Below are positions 11,189 through 22,194 of a stretch of 64,000 nt of DNA, piece by piece. Position 1 is the stretch's first letter, and the number at the start of each line of letters is the position of its first letter. The DNA comes from Mermis nigrescens (taxonomy: Eukaryota > Nematoda > Enoplea > Mermithida > Mermithidae). A model generated the notes under the pieces. That model searched no databases. It worked only from the letters and a program-made list of their open reading frames with translations, and was not told where the DNA came from. Both the position numbers and the translations under genes were made by a program. Location: NCBI GenBank assembly GCA_036768485.1, contig JAVLUZ010000608.1, forward strand, positions 12,501-76,500, written 5' to 3'.

Positions 11189-11791
11189 TCTCAGAAAAAC
11201 TAAGCCTAAGCCTAAGCGTCATTTGAGCAGAAACTTGAATTTCCACGTATCTAGACAGATAGAACATGCAAAAAATTGTTTTTGCGAATTTAGAAATTTA
11301 CAAGCAAAAATTTTTTCCGTGCGATAAATGTTTTTTTTCGTAATCAGCGACCCTGAAAATGTCAGATAAATATGTTTTTAGCACAAACTCGGAACATTTT
11401 TGGTAAACTGTAAAATACCTCACTCTAATGTAGCTATATCCGGAGTTCTCGCTCACATCGCCACAGACTTTTCATGATACCCTAGTTTTTGAAACACAAC
11501 AGATCCAGATTATATTCTCGCTTACATTGCCTGCCATCTGAGTGCATTTAGGACAAAGTAAAGTATTTAGGTACCATAACTCTATCTTCACCAATATTGG
11601 TCCGTTTTCCATCAAATTTTTTCCCGCACTTCCTTTTTGCATGTCCTACTCATTTTAACAAATATCGCCCCTTTCCACGTACATCTGCAAGTTTTCCCTT
11701 CACACCATAAAGTAAAGTTTAGTCCTAAAATTAACCAGAAACTGCATTATTTAACATAGTTGTTGCGCTAAACAATTTTACCACTTTAAAG

Positions 11792-11990
11792 TGGTAGCCC
11801 TATCGCACTAAAATTACTTAGAGGCTGAGGACGACGGCTAAAGACCATAAATAAATGCACAACATGGCCGGTCTGGAGGCGTTAAGAGCTTTTATGAGTT
11901 AAAATGACCGTAACTGTGAGATTTAGCTGCGACTGGGACTCGAACCCGGGACCACGGTTGACCGGACAGTCTCTCTTACTGACCTATCAC
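11792..11990 (-). mobile_element. tRNA-derived SINE, copy A
   Basis: On the minus strand the 5' head has an A-box-like TAGGTCAGTAAGAGAGA, an anticodon-arm-like GTCAACCGTGG and a B box GGTTCGAGTCCC, followed by an unrelated 3' body ending near AAGTAATTTTAGTGCGATAG. This split pol III promoter plus body is characteristic of tRNA-derived SINEs. It is not a functional tRNA, since no acceptor stem forms. The second copy is at 16529-16730. Confidence 0.7.
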
Positions 11991-12350
11991 AATTTTCGAA
12001 AGTGTAAGCGTTCTACTTATAATTGGTACAAATGCTAAAATAGTATGAGAAATGCCCGTTATTAGCCAGCACAAAGCTCTTTTGATAGGGCGTTTGATTT
12101 TTATTTTGCGCCTCCACCTTTATATGTGATGGGGCCAACTACTTTGAACTTGTAAGCTATAAAATTTTAACCTTTAGCGGCCCTGAGCAAAACTGAGTTT
12201 AGAGCGACCACCGTTCTATACATTAACTTTTTGTATCTCATATGATAAAGACTAAAGGTGGAATATAAATAGAAATACTATATGTGGAATAGAATATAAA
12301 AATAGATTATACAGAGATAATAAATAGAAATAAACAGTAAAATAGTATTA

Positions 12351-12530
12351 TAGTCTGTTTCACACAAGTTTGGGCATAAAATTTTTTAAATCTATGTTCT
12401 GACAATACGCTGACAGATTGCGATTATAGCATTGATTAGATATATAAATATACAGTTACCATAATCCATCGGCTTGATTTCGAAAAAAATTCTTGAAATT
12501 CATGTCCAAACTCATGTGAAACAGACCATA
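12351..12530. mobile_element. MITE M, copy 2
   Basis: TAGTCTGTTTCACACAAGTT at the left and ACTCATGTGAAACAGACCATA at the right are inverted, about 180 bp in all, with TA at both ends. Confidence 0.8.
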
Positions 12531-12800
12531 GACAACAGATGCCTCTTTAGTCTCAAAGTTCTCTCAATTCAGAATACAGAAATTCATAACTTTTATGGAC
12601 GCTCCTATCCAACATCCGGACAATGAAGAGGGGGCGGAGCCATCATAAATTGGTCTATATCTCGGATAATTTGACGGGACAGGTCGCAAAAAAACAAAAA
12701 ACGTATTTTCGACGTTTTACTATATGCCCTATTCATCACGATCATAAAACTTAAACTTTGGAAAAATTTTACCTCAAAATGCTATAAAAAGGTATCAGTT

Positions 12801-13760
12801 GCATATAATTATGCAAAAGTAGGATTTCAATAACGGCAATTTTCATATTTTCGGATGCTTTATCGACTAAATCGAAGATTAAGTGCGAACAAAAACCAGA
12901 ATTAAAGAGAAAATTCTAATTGTTTACTTAACATCCGGAGCGAAGCGCCTAAAATTTCAAAATTTTACGATAGAGAAATGCGATTCCATTTTTCCGTGCA
13001 TACCTTTGAAAATTTTCTTCACGGCCAAGGGGTGGGGGCCATATCCTAACCCCCTTAAATACGGCCCTGGTTGTAGTTATTATGTAGGAATGTTGGTATA
13101 TGTACCTCATTATATAGGTGAACAAGTATTTTTAAAAACACTTGTAAAATAAAATAGAAAGGTACTGCCTATATCGTTCTAATTAAGAATAATATCGTGC
13201 GACTTTAAACCATAGATGCATATAATTATGCAAAGTAGGATTTCAATAACGGCAATTTTCATATTTTCGGATGCTTTATCGAATAAATCGAAGATTAAGT
13301 GCGAACAAAAACCAGAATTAAAGAGAAAATTCTAATTGTTTACTTAACATCCGGAGCGAAGCGCCTAAAATTTCAAGATTTTACGATAGAGAAATGCGAT
13401 TTTTCCATTTTTTCCGTGCATACCTTTGAAAATTTTCTTCACGGCCAAGGTGGTGGGGGCCATATCCTAACCCCCTTAAATACGGCCCTGGTTGTAGTTA
13501 TTATGTAGGAATGTTGGTATATGTACCTCATTATATAGGTGAACAAGTATTTTTAAAAACACTTGTAAAATAAAATAGAAAGGTACTGCCTATATCGTTC
13601 TAATTAAGAATAATATCGTGCGACTTTAAACCATAGATGCATATAATTATGCAAAGTAGGATTTCAATAACGGAAATTTTCATATTTTCGGATGCTTTAT
13701 CGAATAAATCGAAGATTAAGTGCGAACGAATACTAGAATCAAAAGAAAATTCTAATTGTT
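12801..13760 (+). repeat. About 420-bp tandem repeat, two full units and one partial
   Basis: Units start with GCATATAATTATGC at 12801, 13218 and 13639, giving periods of 417 and 421. Each includes CATCCGGAGCGAAGCGCCTA and a GGGGGCCATATCCTAACCCC block. The near-identical 69- and 89-codon ORFs at 12883 and 13299 are repeat copies of each other and lack any family feature. Copy B of the duplication has only about one and a half units. Confidence 0.85.
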
Positions 13761-14011
13761 TATAGATTTATTTTTTTGCTATTAGCATCTAATTTTTAAG
13801 AACGGAATTTTACCTCAGTTTCAACGGCGTCATCTCGCTAGTTTGTCTCCGCTAAGCATAGCTACAAATTGCAACTAAGTCAGAAGAACTAGTAGCTCTT
13901 AGAGCATTAATATTATGTTTAAATTATTTACACAAATTAATCTACCTCTTGTGGATGATTGATAATTCATCTTCTCTGAAATTAATGATTTTGCGTGCTT
14001 CTCTATTTCAG

Positions 14012-14176
14012 TCCGCAAGGCGATAGAAATATTAATTCAGAACGTTCCGAAAAAGTAATTTTTCCACCGATGATCGAAGTGAAAGTCGATGCTGCTCGCT
14101 TCGATGTTATAGAAGTCGATCAAAATGAACCGTTGGAAATGTCAGCTGAGCTTTCGACATATTCCGAACAGAAACA
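14012..14176 (+). pseudogene. Candidate internal exon, copy A (unrecognised protein)
   Basis: A pyrimidine-rich acceptor CTTCTCTATTTCAG ends at 14011. The frame then encodes PQGDRNINSERSEKVIFPPM, followed by IEVKVDAARFDVIEVDQNEP, and stays open to a possible donor GTGGGT at 14177. It matches the exon at 18130 with mostly third-position differences in the first 40 codons, which argues for past selection on the protein. Near its 3' end it differs from copy B by a net 25 bases, not a multiple of three, so this copy is probably broken. I do not recognise the protein; no flanking exons were found in the window. Confidence 0.45.
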
Positions 14177-14639
14177 GTGGGTCTAATTTTTTGTTTATAA
14201 ATCTCATGCTTGTTTGGTACCTACCTACTGATTATAGTAGTTTAGCTTATATAATTACTCACGTAAGGATTTCATCTAAATTTTATATTATCTTTTTGTC
14301 GATGAAATTCAATGAAATTTCGTCAAATCATGCGTCAAATGTCAAATGCTTCGACGTAATCACCTACTTATTTGTGCCGCCATTCACATTATTCGAGCGA
14401 ACTTTTAATCCTTATTAATACACTAAGTTCGCTATGATTTGTGGGCACGCAAAGAGATGAGGATGCGTGATGATCTGTTCTTTTCTGTCTCAATTATTAG
14501 AATTGGAGGACGTATTTACTACAAGGAAGTTGGGGGTACTACTATGCCGATATCCTGAGTCTAGGGAATTCAGAATTTGAAAAAATTGATTTCAATGAGA
14601 AAATTAATCGGAATATAGTCGTCCCTTGGGAAAATTAAA

Positions 14640-15085
14640 AAATATTCCAAACTCTGCAAAAGTACTATGCTTAAGCATGTAAAATTTATTCCAAATTTTA
14701 CAAAAAATATTCCAAACTTCCCAAAAAATATTCCAAATTTTACAAAAAATATTCCAAACTTTACAAAAAATATTCCGAACTTTACAAAAAAATATACCAA
14801 ACTTTGCAAATTTTTAGATCAATACTGATGACATGGATGAAGTTACGTGTTCATTAATGAATTTTGTGTGGAAGTTCGCAAAGTTAAACCTAGCTTGAAT
14901 AGTTGAATAGCAGGCAAAGATCGCCGTTTTTCAGGCGTTTTCTGATAAACTTTGAGAAGCTCAAAATAGCATGATAATCAAATTTGAGCAAAGTTTGCCC
15001 ATACTGGTTACTTATTCTTGGGCAAAAATAACCCCTAATGGCATCATTAGACAAGTACTGCTAAAAATCAAGCATTGTAAAGAGA
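14640..15085 (-). pseudogene. Degenerate copy of the Polinton-linked 106-codon gene with attached 21-bp array
   Basis: The reverse complement of about 14815-15085 aligns with 25790-26064, including CTAATGATGCCATT, AAGTTTATCAGAAAA, GCGATCTTTGCCTGCT and the shared end CATCAGTATTGATCTAAAAA. It is directly followed on that strand (14640-14810) by the same TTTGTAAAGTTTGGAATATT units. A deletion removes the middle of the protein, so this is a dead copy. The gene fragment and array travel together at four places in the window. Confidence 0.75.
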
Positions 15086-15890
15086 GTGTAAATAAAAAAT
15101 CAGCATACAGTATGATGTGCGCTAAAATTTTGTACATAGCATACCTAAGTATACCTAATGTACTTCGAAAATTTCAGCCAAATTCGCCCTCTAGTTCTTG
15201 AAATATAGTGCTATACGAGAAAGTGTAAAGTAAATTGGTTAACTGTAAGCTGTGCGCTGAAATTCTGTACATAGCATGCCTTGCATATATACATCATATC
15301 CTGAAAATTTAAACAAAATCCGCTCATTGGTTCTTGAGTCATAGTGATACATGAGGAAGTGTAAACTAAAATCGGCTTACTTTGGGTTGGTCGTACATAT
15401 TGTATACATAACACAGCTAACGTTTATTTATCATATCCTGAAAATTTGAACGAAATCCGGCTAGTGGTTCTTGGAATATAGTGCTATACGAGAAAGTGTA
15501 AAGTAAATTAGTATACTGTAGGCTGCGCGCTGAAATTCTGTACATAGCATGCCTTGCGTATATACATCATATCCTGGAAATTTGATCAAGATCCGGCCAG
15601 TGATTCTTGAAATATAGTGCTATACCAGAAAGTGTAAAGAAACTGGTTTACTGTAGACTGCGTGCTAAAATTCTGTACATAGCACAGCTAAGGTTTATAC
15701 ATCATATCCTGAAAATTTGAACAAAATCTGACCAGTACTTCTTGATTTACGCAAAAGTGTAAACTGATGCTGGTATACTGTAGGTTGTCAATATTGTATA
15801 CATAACATACCTGGTATACGTTCATCCTACCCTGAAAATTTCAACCCAATCCGACCGCTGGTTCTTGAGATAGGCCTCTTCAAAAATTTT
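15086..15890 (+). repeat. Satellite T, about 125-145-bp units
   Basis: Six imperfect direct units sharing GTATACTGTAGGCTGCGCGC, AAATTCTGTACATAGCA, CATCATATCCTGAAAATTTG and ATAGTGCTATACGAGAAAG. A related array lies at 27900-28430 and a distant relative (family V) at 49638-50000. Minus ORFs here are shadows. Confidence 0.85.
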
Positions 15891-16529
15891 CCCCCATCCC
15901 CACCCCCACCTCCTGGGCAGGTAGGTCCGGGTAGGCCTCCCAACCTCGAACCCAACTAATTTCTACTGGGCAGGCTCGGGCAGGCCCCACCCAGACATTT
16001 GCGCCCTGGCGCGACCTCGATTTTTGGGTCAGGGAGCAGATCTGCCTATCTTACAACACTACAACGCTATAATATATGCATGTGAGGGACCCACGGTATG
16101 CTAATTTCCTCGAGATTTTGTAGTCCTCACATTATAAAACCAATTGGACTGCACAAAAACCAAAATTGAGTTAGATAAGCTGAAGACACGCAAAGAGTAA
16201 GAAACCCGTATACTTTACACTTTTGTGCAACAACCATTGAGTGTAAAGAAATTCTAGGGTCAGATTCGTAATCTACAACTCGGACACAGCATTTTTTAAA
16301 AAAATTGGCCCTCCGCAAATATTTGGTTTTTCGCTTTACACTTTACACACTCATTGCTAACTCGGTATTGAGTGTAAACAAAAAAAGGACCGCATTGAAT
16401 TTTTAAATTATCCATAGATTAAAAAAACCGCACCTCCAAGGTGTGTGCCGTTGTTACTGTGAGGGGGACACAAATTTCGCACTCGCTGTGATAAACATAT
16501 AAGAAAAAGGATGGCCAAGTATATTTTAG
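15891..16529. other. GC-rich satellite tail and unassigned spacer
   Basis: CCCCCATCCCCACCCCCACC and GGGCAGGCTCGGGCAGGCC form a GC-rich block to about 16060. A similar block follows the satellite at 28430. The rest contains TTTACACTTTACAC motifs also seen in satellites T and V. No gene. Confidence 0.5.
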
Positions 16530-16730
16530 GTAGCGCCATCGCGCTAAAATTACTTACAGGCTGAGGACCACGGCTCAAGAGACATAAATAAATGCACATC
16601 ATGGCCGGGCTGGAGGCGTTAAGAGCTTTATGAGTTAAAATAACAGTAACTGTGAAATTTAGCTGCGGCTGGGACTTCGGACCCGGGACCACGGTTGACC
16701 GTGCTGTCTCTCTTACTCAGCTATCGCAAA
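16529..16730 (-). mobile_element. tRNA-derived SINE, copy B
   Basis: Minus-strand TAGCTGAGTAAGAGAGACAG (A-box-like), then GGTCAACCGTGGTCCCGGG and a damaged B box, then the same body as copy A. It is part of the segmental duplication, so it is not an independent insertion. Confidence 0.65.
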
Positions 16731-17096
16731 CGATTTTCGAAAGTGTAAGCGTTCTACTTAGAAGTAGTACGAATGCTAAAATAGTATGAGAAATGCCCGT
16801 TTTTAGCCAGTACAAAGCACTTTTGATAAGGGCGTTTGATTTTCATTTTGCGCCTCCCACCCTATATGTATATGACGGTGCCAACTACTTTGAATTTGTA
16901 ATCTATAAAACCTTAACCTTTAACGGCCCTGAGCAAAACTGAGTCTAGAGCGACCACCGTTCTATACATTAATTTTTTGTATCTCATATGATAAAGATTA
17001 AAGGTGGAATATAAATAGAAATACTATATGTGGAATAGAATATAAAAATAGATTATACAGAGATAATAAATAGAAATAAATAGTAAAATAGTATTA

Positions 17097-17275
17097 TAGT
17101 CTGTTTCACTCAAGTTTGGGCATAAATTTTTTTAAATCTAGTTTTTGACAATACGCTGACAGATTGTGATTATAGCATTGATTAGATATATAAATATAAA
17201 GTTACCGTAATCCGTCGGCTTGATTTCGAAAAAATTCTTGAAATTCATGTTCAAACTCATGTGAAACAGACCATA
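17097..17275. mobile_element. MITE M, copy 3
   Basis: TAGTCTGTTTCACTCAAGTT and ATGTGAAACAGACCATA ends. It was carried by the segmental duplication and is equivalent to 12351-12530. Confidence 0.8.
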
Positions 17276-18129
17276 GACAACAGATGCCTCTTTAGTCTCA
17301 AAGTTCTCTCAATTCAGAATACAGAAATTCATAATTTTTATGGACGCTCCTATCCAACATCCGGACAATGAAGAGGGGGCGGAGTCAACATAAATTGGTC
17401 TATATCTCGGATAATTTGATGGGACGGGTCGCAAAAAACAAAAAAATAATTGTTTACTTGACATCCGGAGCGAAGCGCCTAAAATTTCAAGATTTTACGA
17501 TAGACAAATGCGATTTTTCCATTTTTCCGTGCGTAACTTTGAAAATTTTCTTTATCGGCCAAGGGGGTGGGGCCATCTCCTATCCCCCCTTGAATACGGC
17601 CCTGTTTGTAGTTATTATGTAGGGATGTAGGTATGTACATGTACCTCATTATATAGATGGACAAGTATTTTTAAAAACACTTGTAAAATAAAATAAAAAG
17701 GTACTGCCTATATCGTTCTACCTAAGAATAATATCCGGCGACTTTAAACCACAGGTGCATATAATTATGCAAAGTAGGATTTCAATAACGGCAAATTTCA
17801 TATTTTCGGATGCTTTATCGAATAAATCGAAGATTAAGTGCGAACGAATACCAGAATCAAAAAGAAAATTCTAATTGTTTATAGATTTATTTTTTGCTAT
17901 TAGCATCTAATTTTTAAGAACGGAATTTTACCTCAGTTTCAACGGCGTCATCTCGCTAGATTGTCTCCGCTAAGCATAGCCACAAATTGCAACTAAGTCA
18001 GAATAACTAGTAGTTCTTAGAGCATTACTACTATATTTAAATTATTTACACAAATTAATCTGCATCTTGTGGATGACTGATAATTCATCTTCTCTGAAAT
18101 TTATGATTTTGAGTGCTTCTCTATTTCAG

Positions 18130-18319
18130 TCCTCAAGGCAAAAGAAATATTGATTCAGATCGCTCAGCGAAAGTAATTTTTCCATCGATGATTGATGTAA
18201 AAATCGACGCGGCTCGGTTTGACGTTATAGAAGTGGACCAGAACGAAGCATTGGACACAACATCAGCTTTGAAAGAGCGTTCGATCATCTTCCGTTACAA
18301 AGCAGAAGATGGAAGAACC
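18130..18319 (+). CDS. Candidate internal exon, copy B (unrecognised protein)
   Basis: Acceptor GCTTCTCTATTTCAG ends at 18129 and a GTGGGT donor-like site begins at 18320. The open frame covers 63 codons, starting PQGKRNIDSDRSAKVIFPSM, then DVKIDAARFDVIEV and, near the end, ALKERSIIFRYKAEDGRT. The residues alternate in a beta-strand-like manner, but no domain was recognised. Compared with copy A, changes such as GTGAAAGTCGATGCT to GTAAAAATCGACGCG are nearly all silent or conservative. The donor is weak and no other exons could be joined, so this may be a relic of a duplicated gene. Confidence 0.5.
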
Positions 18320-18768
18320 GTGGGTCTAATTTTTGTTTATAAATCTCATGCTTGTTTGGTACCTACCTACTTATTATAGTACTTTAGCTTATATAATTAC
18401 TCACGTAAGGATTTCATCTAAATTTTATATTATCTTTTTGTCGATGAAATTCAATGAAATTTCGTCAAATCATGCGTCAAATGTCAAATGCTTCGACGTA
18501 ATCACCTACTTACTTTGTGCCGGCATTCACGATATTCGAGCGAACTTTTAATCCTTATTAATACACTAAGTTCGTTATAAAATGTGGGCATGCAAAAGAC
18601 AGGATGCTGATGGTCTGTTCTTTTCTGTCTTAATTATTAGAATTGGTGGACGTATTTACCACGAGGAAGTTGGGGGTACTACTATGCCGATATCCTAAGT
18701 CTAGGGAATTCAGAATTTGAAAAAAATTGATTTCAATGAGAAAATTAATCGGAAAATAGTCGTCCCTT

Positions 18769-18967
18769 TTCAAGATTATGAAAAACAAATTTTTCTGGGA
18801 GGGGTTGAAACCTCATCCCAAGACCTCCCCTCCCAAATCATATATGGTGTTCATTAATCTAGATTATCATGCGTGCACTAATAGGCGTCAAGAGAGGAAT
18901 GGTCGGGGCTTACATTTGGAATTTTATTATTCTTATTAAAATTTTATTATTAATAATATTTATAATA
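18769..18967. other. Unassigned spacer
   Basis: Contains a pyrimidine-rich GAGGGGTTGAAACC patch. No gene. Confidence 0.5.
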
Positions 18968-18995
18968 ATTTTAATTTATTATTATTATAATAATA

Positions 18996-19061
<66 letters not shown>

Positions 19062-19062
19062 A
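18968..19062. repeat. (ATT)n microsatellite
   Basis: Almost pure TTA/ATT triplets. The poly-Tyr, poly-Asn and poly-Ile ORFs over it are artefacts. Confidence 0.95.
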
Positions 19063-20369
19063 ATTTTATTATGTGCGTTGCAATGGCAGGAACTGCAGTG
19101 TCCGTTAATTTCAATGATTCTTTGTGGAAGTGAAATTTTCCCAATGAACGTAACAGCGTAAGATGCATGGTGTGGCGTTATCACCGTACATGGGCAACAA
19201 GAAAGTTCTGGGGGATCAGGGTGGGTAAAATTGCCGAAAATGTTATTAAAAAATAGAACAGTAATCTGGGTGTTTACAACTTCTGGGGAGTAAAAACCCC
19301 TCTCAAACTCCCCCACGCCCGTGTGTGGTTATCAACCACTCAACTAACCATTAATCTGTGGAGTCAATGAAGGATATGAGCGAAATTTGTACGCGATACA
19401 TATCAAGCAATGATACAAAGTTAACGTAAGTTTTATAATAAATGATATGATTTACTGATTTTTGGTGATTTTATGGACTTTTTCGGAAAATTTCGAGTTT
19501 TATTCGCTTTATGGCCCTAATCTTATACTTTCTCCATAACCTCCTTATCTTTCTGTATGTGATCAGCTAACATTGAACAGTGGGTACTATCAGCAGCATC
19601 GTATAGTATATGACTTTGCAGATATAATTTCAAATAATTAGCTAAAACGCGTAATGTTCAGCTTTTTTTGGTCGTACTTTCGACTCATTTTGAAACACAT
19701 CTTAGAATTATTATCGGCAAACAAACACAAGTATGTGTATATTTCATATTTTTATTTTCAATCCTAACCTTGTCAGTAGGGATAGAGAATTTGATGAAAA
19801 ATCGACTTATGGTGAAATTGTAGGAGTGAAGTCGTTCCTGATGGCATGTTTTACTGAAGTAAAACTTTTACTTGAGTAAAAATTCATGTCTTCTTTATCC
19901 AGGTCGTTTGCCCCATCTGACATGGTCAGACAACGTGATGGAGCTATAATTGTTCTCTTTAATGTTGATTTTTGAATAATGACAATGTCCATCGGAAGAG
20001 GTCTGTATGGGACAAAAGTAAGAAAAATTGAAACGCATACTAAAAAGTTAATTCTGTAGGTCTATTGTTAAAGTATTTTGGATTTTCTGGGGGTCTTCCT
20101 AACATTACCCAACACCCAACACCCATCTGTAAGAATGATATGCTAGCTGATTAAATAGACCTCAGAATTGAAAAATGTTTCAGAAGTTCGACCTTGGGTG
20201 ACAGGCGAGGTCAAGCGGCTCGCTCTCAGAGAAGAAATTGTGCATGGATAATCTAGTGGTTAGAGGTGCCCTTATGCTATTCCTATTTCGACCGATGTTC
20301 AGCAACCAGGATACAACCAAAGTTAGTTCATTTTTATAAATCATGGGTAGCGCGTTAGCGCTTACCTAT
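19063..20369. other. No gene seen
   Basis: AT-rich, with a CTCCCCCACGCCCGTGTGTGG end-like motif at about 19306 that resembles the terminus of the hAT-type family described at 59171. The minus ORF at 19807-19992 is unrecognised and short. Confidence 0.4.
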
Positions 20370-21008
20370 AATATACTTGGGTACTCCTAAGATATGAGCC
20401 CCATACAGCTATAACGACAACTATCTGAAAAAATATTCAAAAAACAAAAAAAAGATTTTTGTTTTTTATGTAAATCAATACTTGGTGGGTAAAGAGCGTT
20501 TACTGTTTTGCTGTCACGTTATAACTTTTTGAAAAATTTTTGAAATAATCTGACATTAAATTTTTTCATCTTAGTTTTGCATTCTGTTTAGTATGGCTTT
20601 TTCAAAGTGTAGACAATTGAATAAGCTCGAAAGTACTTTTATTTTAAGAGTGTTGCAAAACGTGAATTTTTATCAATATGTTCCACGAGGTCAGGATTAC
20701 AGGTCTGACTGTACGTTTTCTTTAAATCAGTAGTTGTGTAGAATATACACTGAAAATTAACTTTAGTTTCAGAGCGTTGCAGAAGTTTATGTTTTTGAAA
20801 TGCTCCATGTAACATAAGAATTTCGGATCTGAGAGTATGTGTTTTTCAAAACCCAAAAGTTGCGCAAAGTCTATGATGAAAACCTTTGATCCATTCAAAT
20901 AAGGTAAGATTGTCTTGTTAAGGAAATGCTGATGTTTAGGACAATATTGTTTTCCGCGTTCTTTGACTCATGTCATTAATGTGGCATATTACCGTTTATA
21001 TCTAATGA
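20370..21008 (+). repeat. Dispersed repeat P, copy 1
   Basis: It aligns directly with 34375-35045, from ATAATATACTTGGGTACTCC to CTGATTTACTCAAATCATGC. No coding frame. The first copy runs straight into the 21-bp array. Confidence 0.8.
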
Positions 21009-21034
21009 CTGATTTACTCAAATCATGCTTTGTA

Positions 21035-21960
21035 AAGTTTGGAATATTTTTTGTAAAATTTGGAATAAATTTTACATGCTTAAGCATAGTACTTTTGCAA
21101 AGCTTGGAATATTTTTCGTACTGTTTGGAATATTTTTTGTAAAGTTTGGAATGTTTTTGTAAAGTTCGGAACATTTTTTGTAAAGTTTGAAATATTATGT
21201 ATCTAATCTGCATTTATCAAGCATTGTTGAAACAATTTTATATGCTCTGTGCAACTCATGCGCCTGTTTTGCACCTGTTTGGATTAATTTTTCCGCTTGT
21301 GAACAATATAAATGTTACATTGCGAAATTTGTACACTAATCCATGAAACAGTTCTACTTCATACATGCATTTTCTTTTCACCAGCTCATAAAATTTACAA
21401 AATTTATCCGGAACCCTAAATTTGCCAAAACTGCAAACATATGAGGTTTCACCTTTAACTTTTAGCATTTAATGCATTAACACGCCTGGAAAAGGGCGAT
21501 CTATGCCTGCTGTTTAACTAGAGGAGGGGGTGGAATTTTAAGCCCTGAGGCTAGGTTTTACTTTGCAAACGTCCACACAGAAGTGATTGATGAATACATA
21601 ACTTCATCTTTGTCACAGTATTGATCTAAGAATTTGATATGTTTCAAAATTTTTTGTATAGTTTCAACAATTTTTTGTAAAGTCTGTAATATTTTTTGCA
21701 AATTTAAAATATTTTTGTAAAGTTTGGAATATTTTTGTAAAGTTTTGAATAAATTTTACATGCTTAAGCATAGGAATTCTACTAAGTTTGGAATATTTTT
21801 TGTTGAACTTGGGAAATTTTTTGTAAAATTTGGATATTTTCTTGCAAAGTTTGGATAATCTTCATTTAATATGGCATTGCTCCAGGATTGCTGACATAAT
21901 TTTGTAAGCTATATATACACTAGTATACATTGAGAATGCAGAAAAATGACAAAAATTCAA
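21035..21960 (+). repeat. Block Q, copy 1: 21-bp arrays and gene remnant
   Basis: It aligns directly with 26055-26999. The order is a 21-bp array, ATTATGTATCTAATCTGCAT, a 250-bp spacer, the 3' part of the 106-codon gene (about 21490-21630, frameshifted), a second array, then AATCTTCATTTAATATGGC. The copy lies about 5 kb upstream of the Polinton-like ORFs. Confidence 0.85.
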
Positions 21961-22194
21961 CAATGGTCAAAATCCCGATATGATCTACTTGAATATAGTC
22001 ATGTTTCTCGCAGTATAAAATGATTAATTAGATTCAAATTTGGGAAAATTGCATGTATTTTCTGCACATACACACATGGCTTGGTGTTTGTCTCATAGCC
22101 ATGGAATTTCATTGATATTTATGTATGGTTTGCTTCAGCCTATCATATACTTCTTCAAACACCGTGTGATCAAATGAATCACGTAAAATTTAGT

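Larger units (their letters stand above)
10472..11727 (+). repeat. Repeat family X, copy 2, with two insertions
   Basis: It aligns with 1259-2305. Relative to that copy it has gained a 152-bp GC-rich hAT-type MITE at 11037-11188 and an unrelated block at about 11437-11578. The 60-codon ORF at 10984 crosses the MITE boundary and is not a gene. Confidence 0.75.
11793..14628 (+). repeat. Segmental duplication, copy A
   Basis: It aligns in the same orientation and order with 16530-18768: SINE, spacer, MITE M, tandem units, candidate exon, downstream intron-like sequence. Copy A is longer because its internal 420-bp unit is repeated. The left limit coincides with the SINE end. The right limit (GTCGTCCCTT) abuts the 21-bp array at 14640 in this copy and unrelated sequence in copy B. 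Confidence 0.85.
16530..18768 (+). repeat. Segmental duplication, copy B
   Basis: Same order of parts as 11793-14628, with point differences spread throughout and fewer internal tandem units. The two copies are separated by about 1.9 kb of satellite and spacer. Confidence 0.85.

Noticed and set aside
11930..11990. A functional tRNA gene
   Set aside because: A and B boxes are present, but no acceptor stem pairs, and the sequence continues into a SINE body duplicated at 16530.
12883..13508. Pair of near-identical ORFs as a tandem gene family
   Set aside because: They are the same segment of a 420-bp tandem repeat, with frames that end differently in each copy and no protein features.
18869..19316. 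Poly-Tyr, poly-Asn and poly-Ile ORFs
   Set aside because: They are readings of an ATT microsatellite and have no other sequence content.
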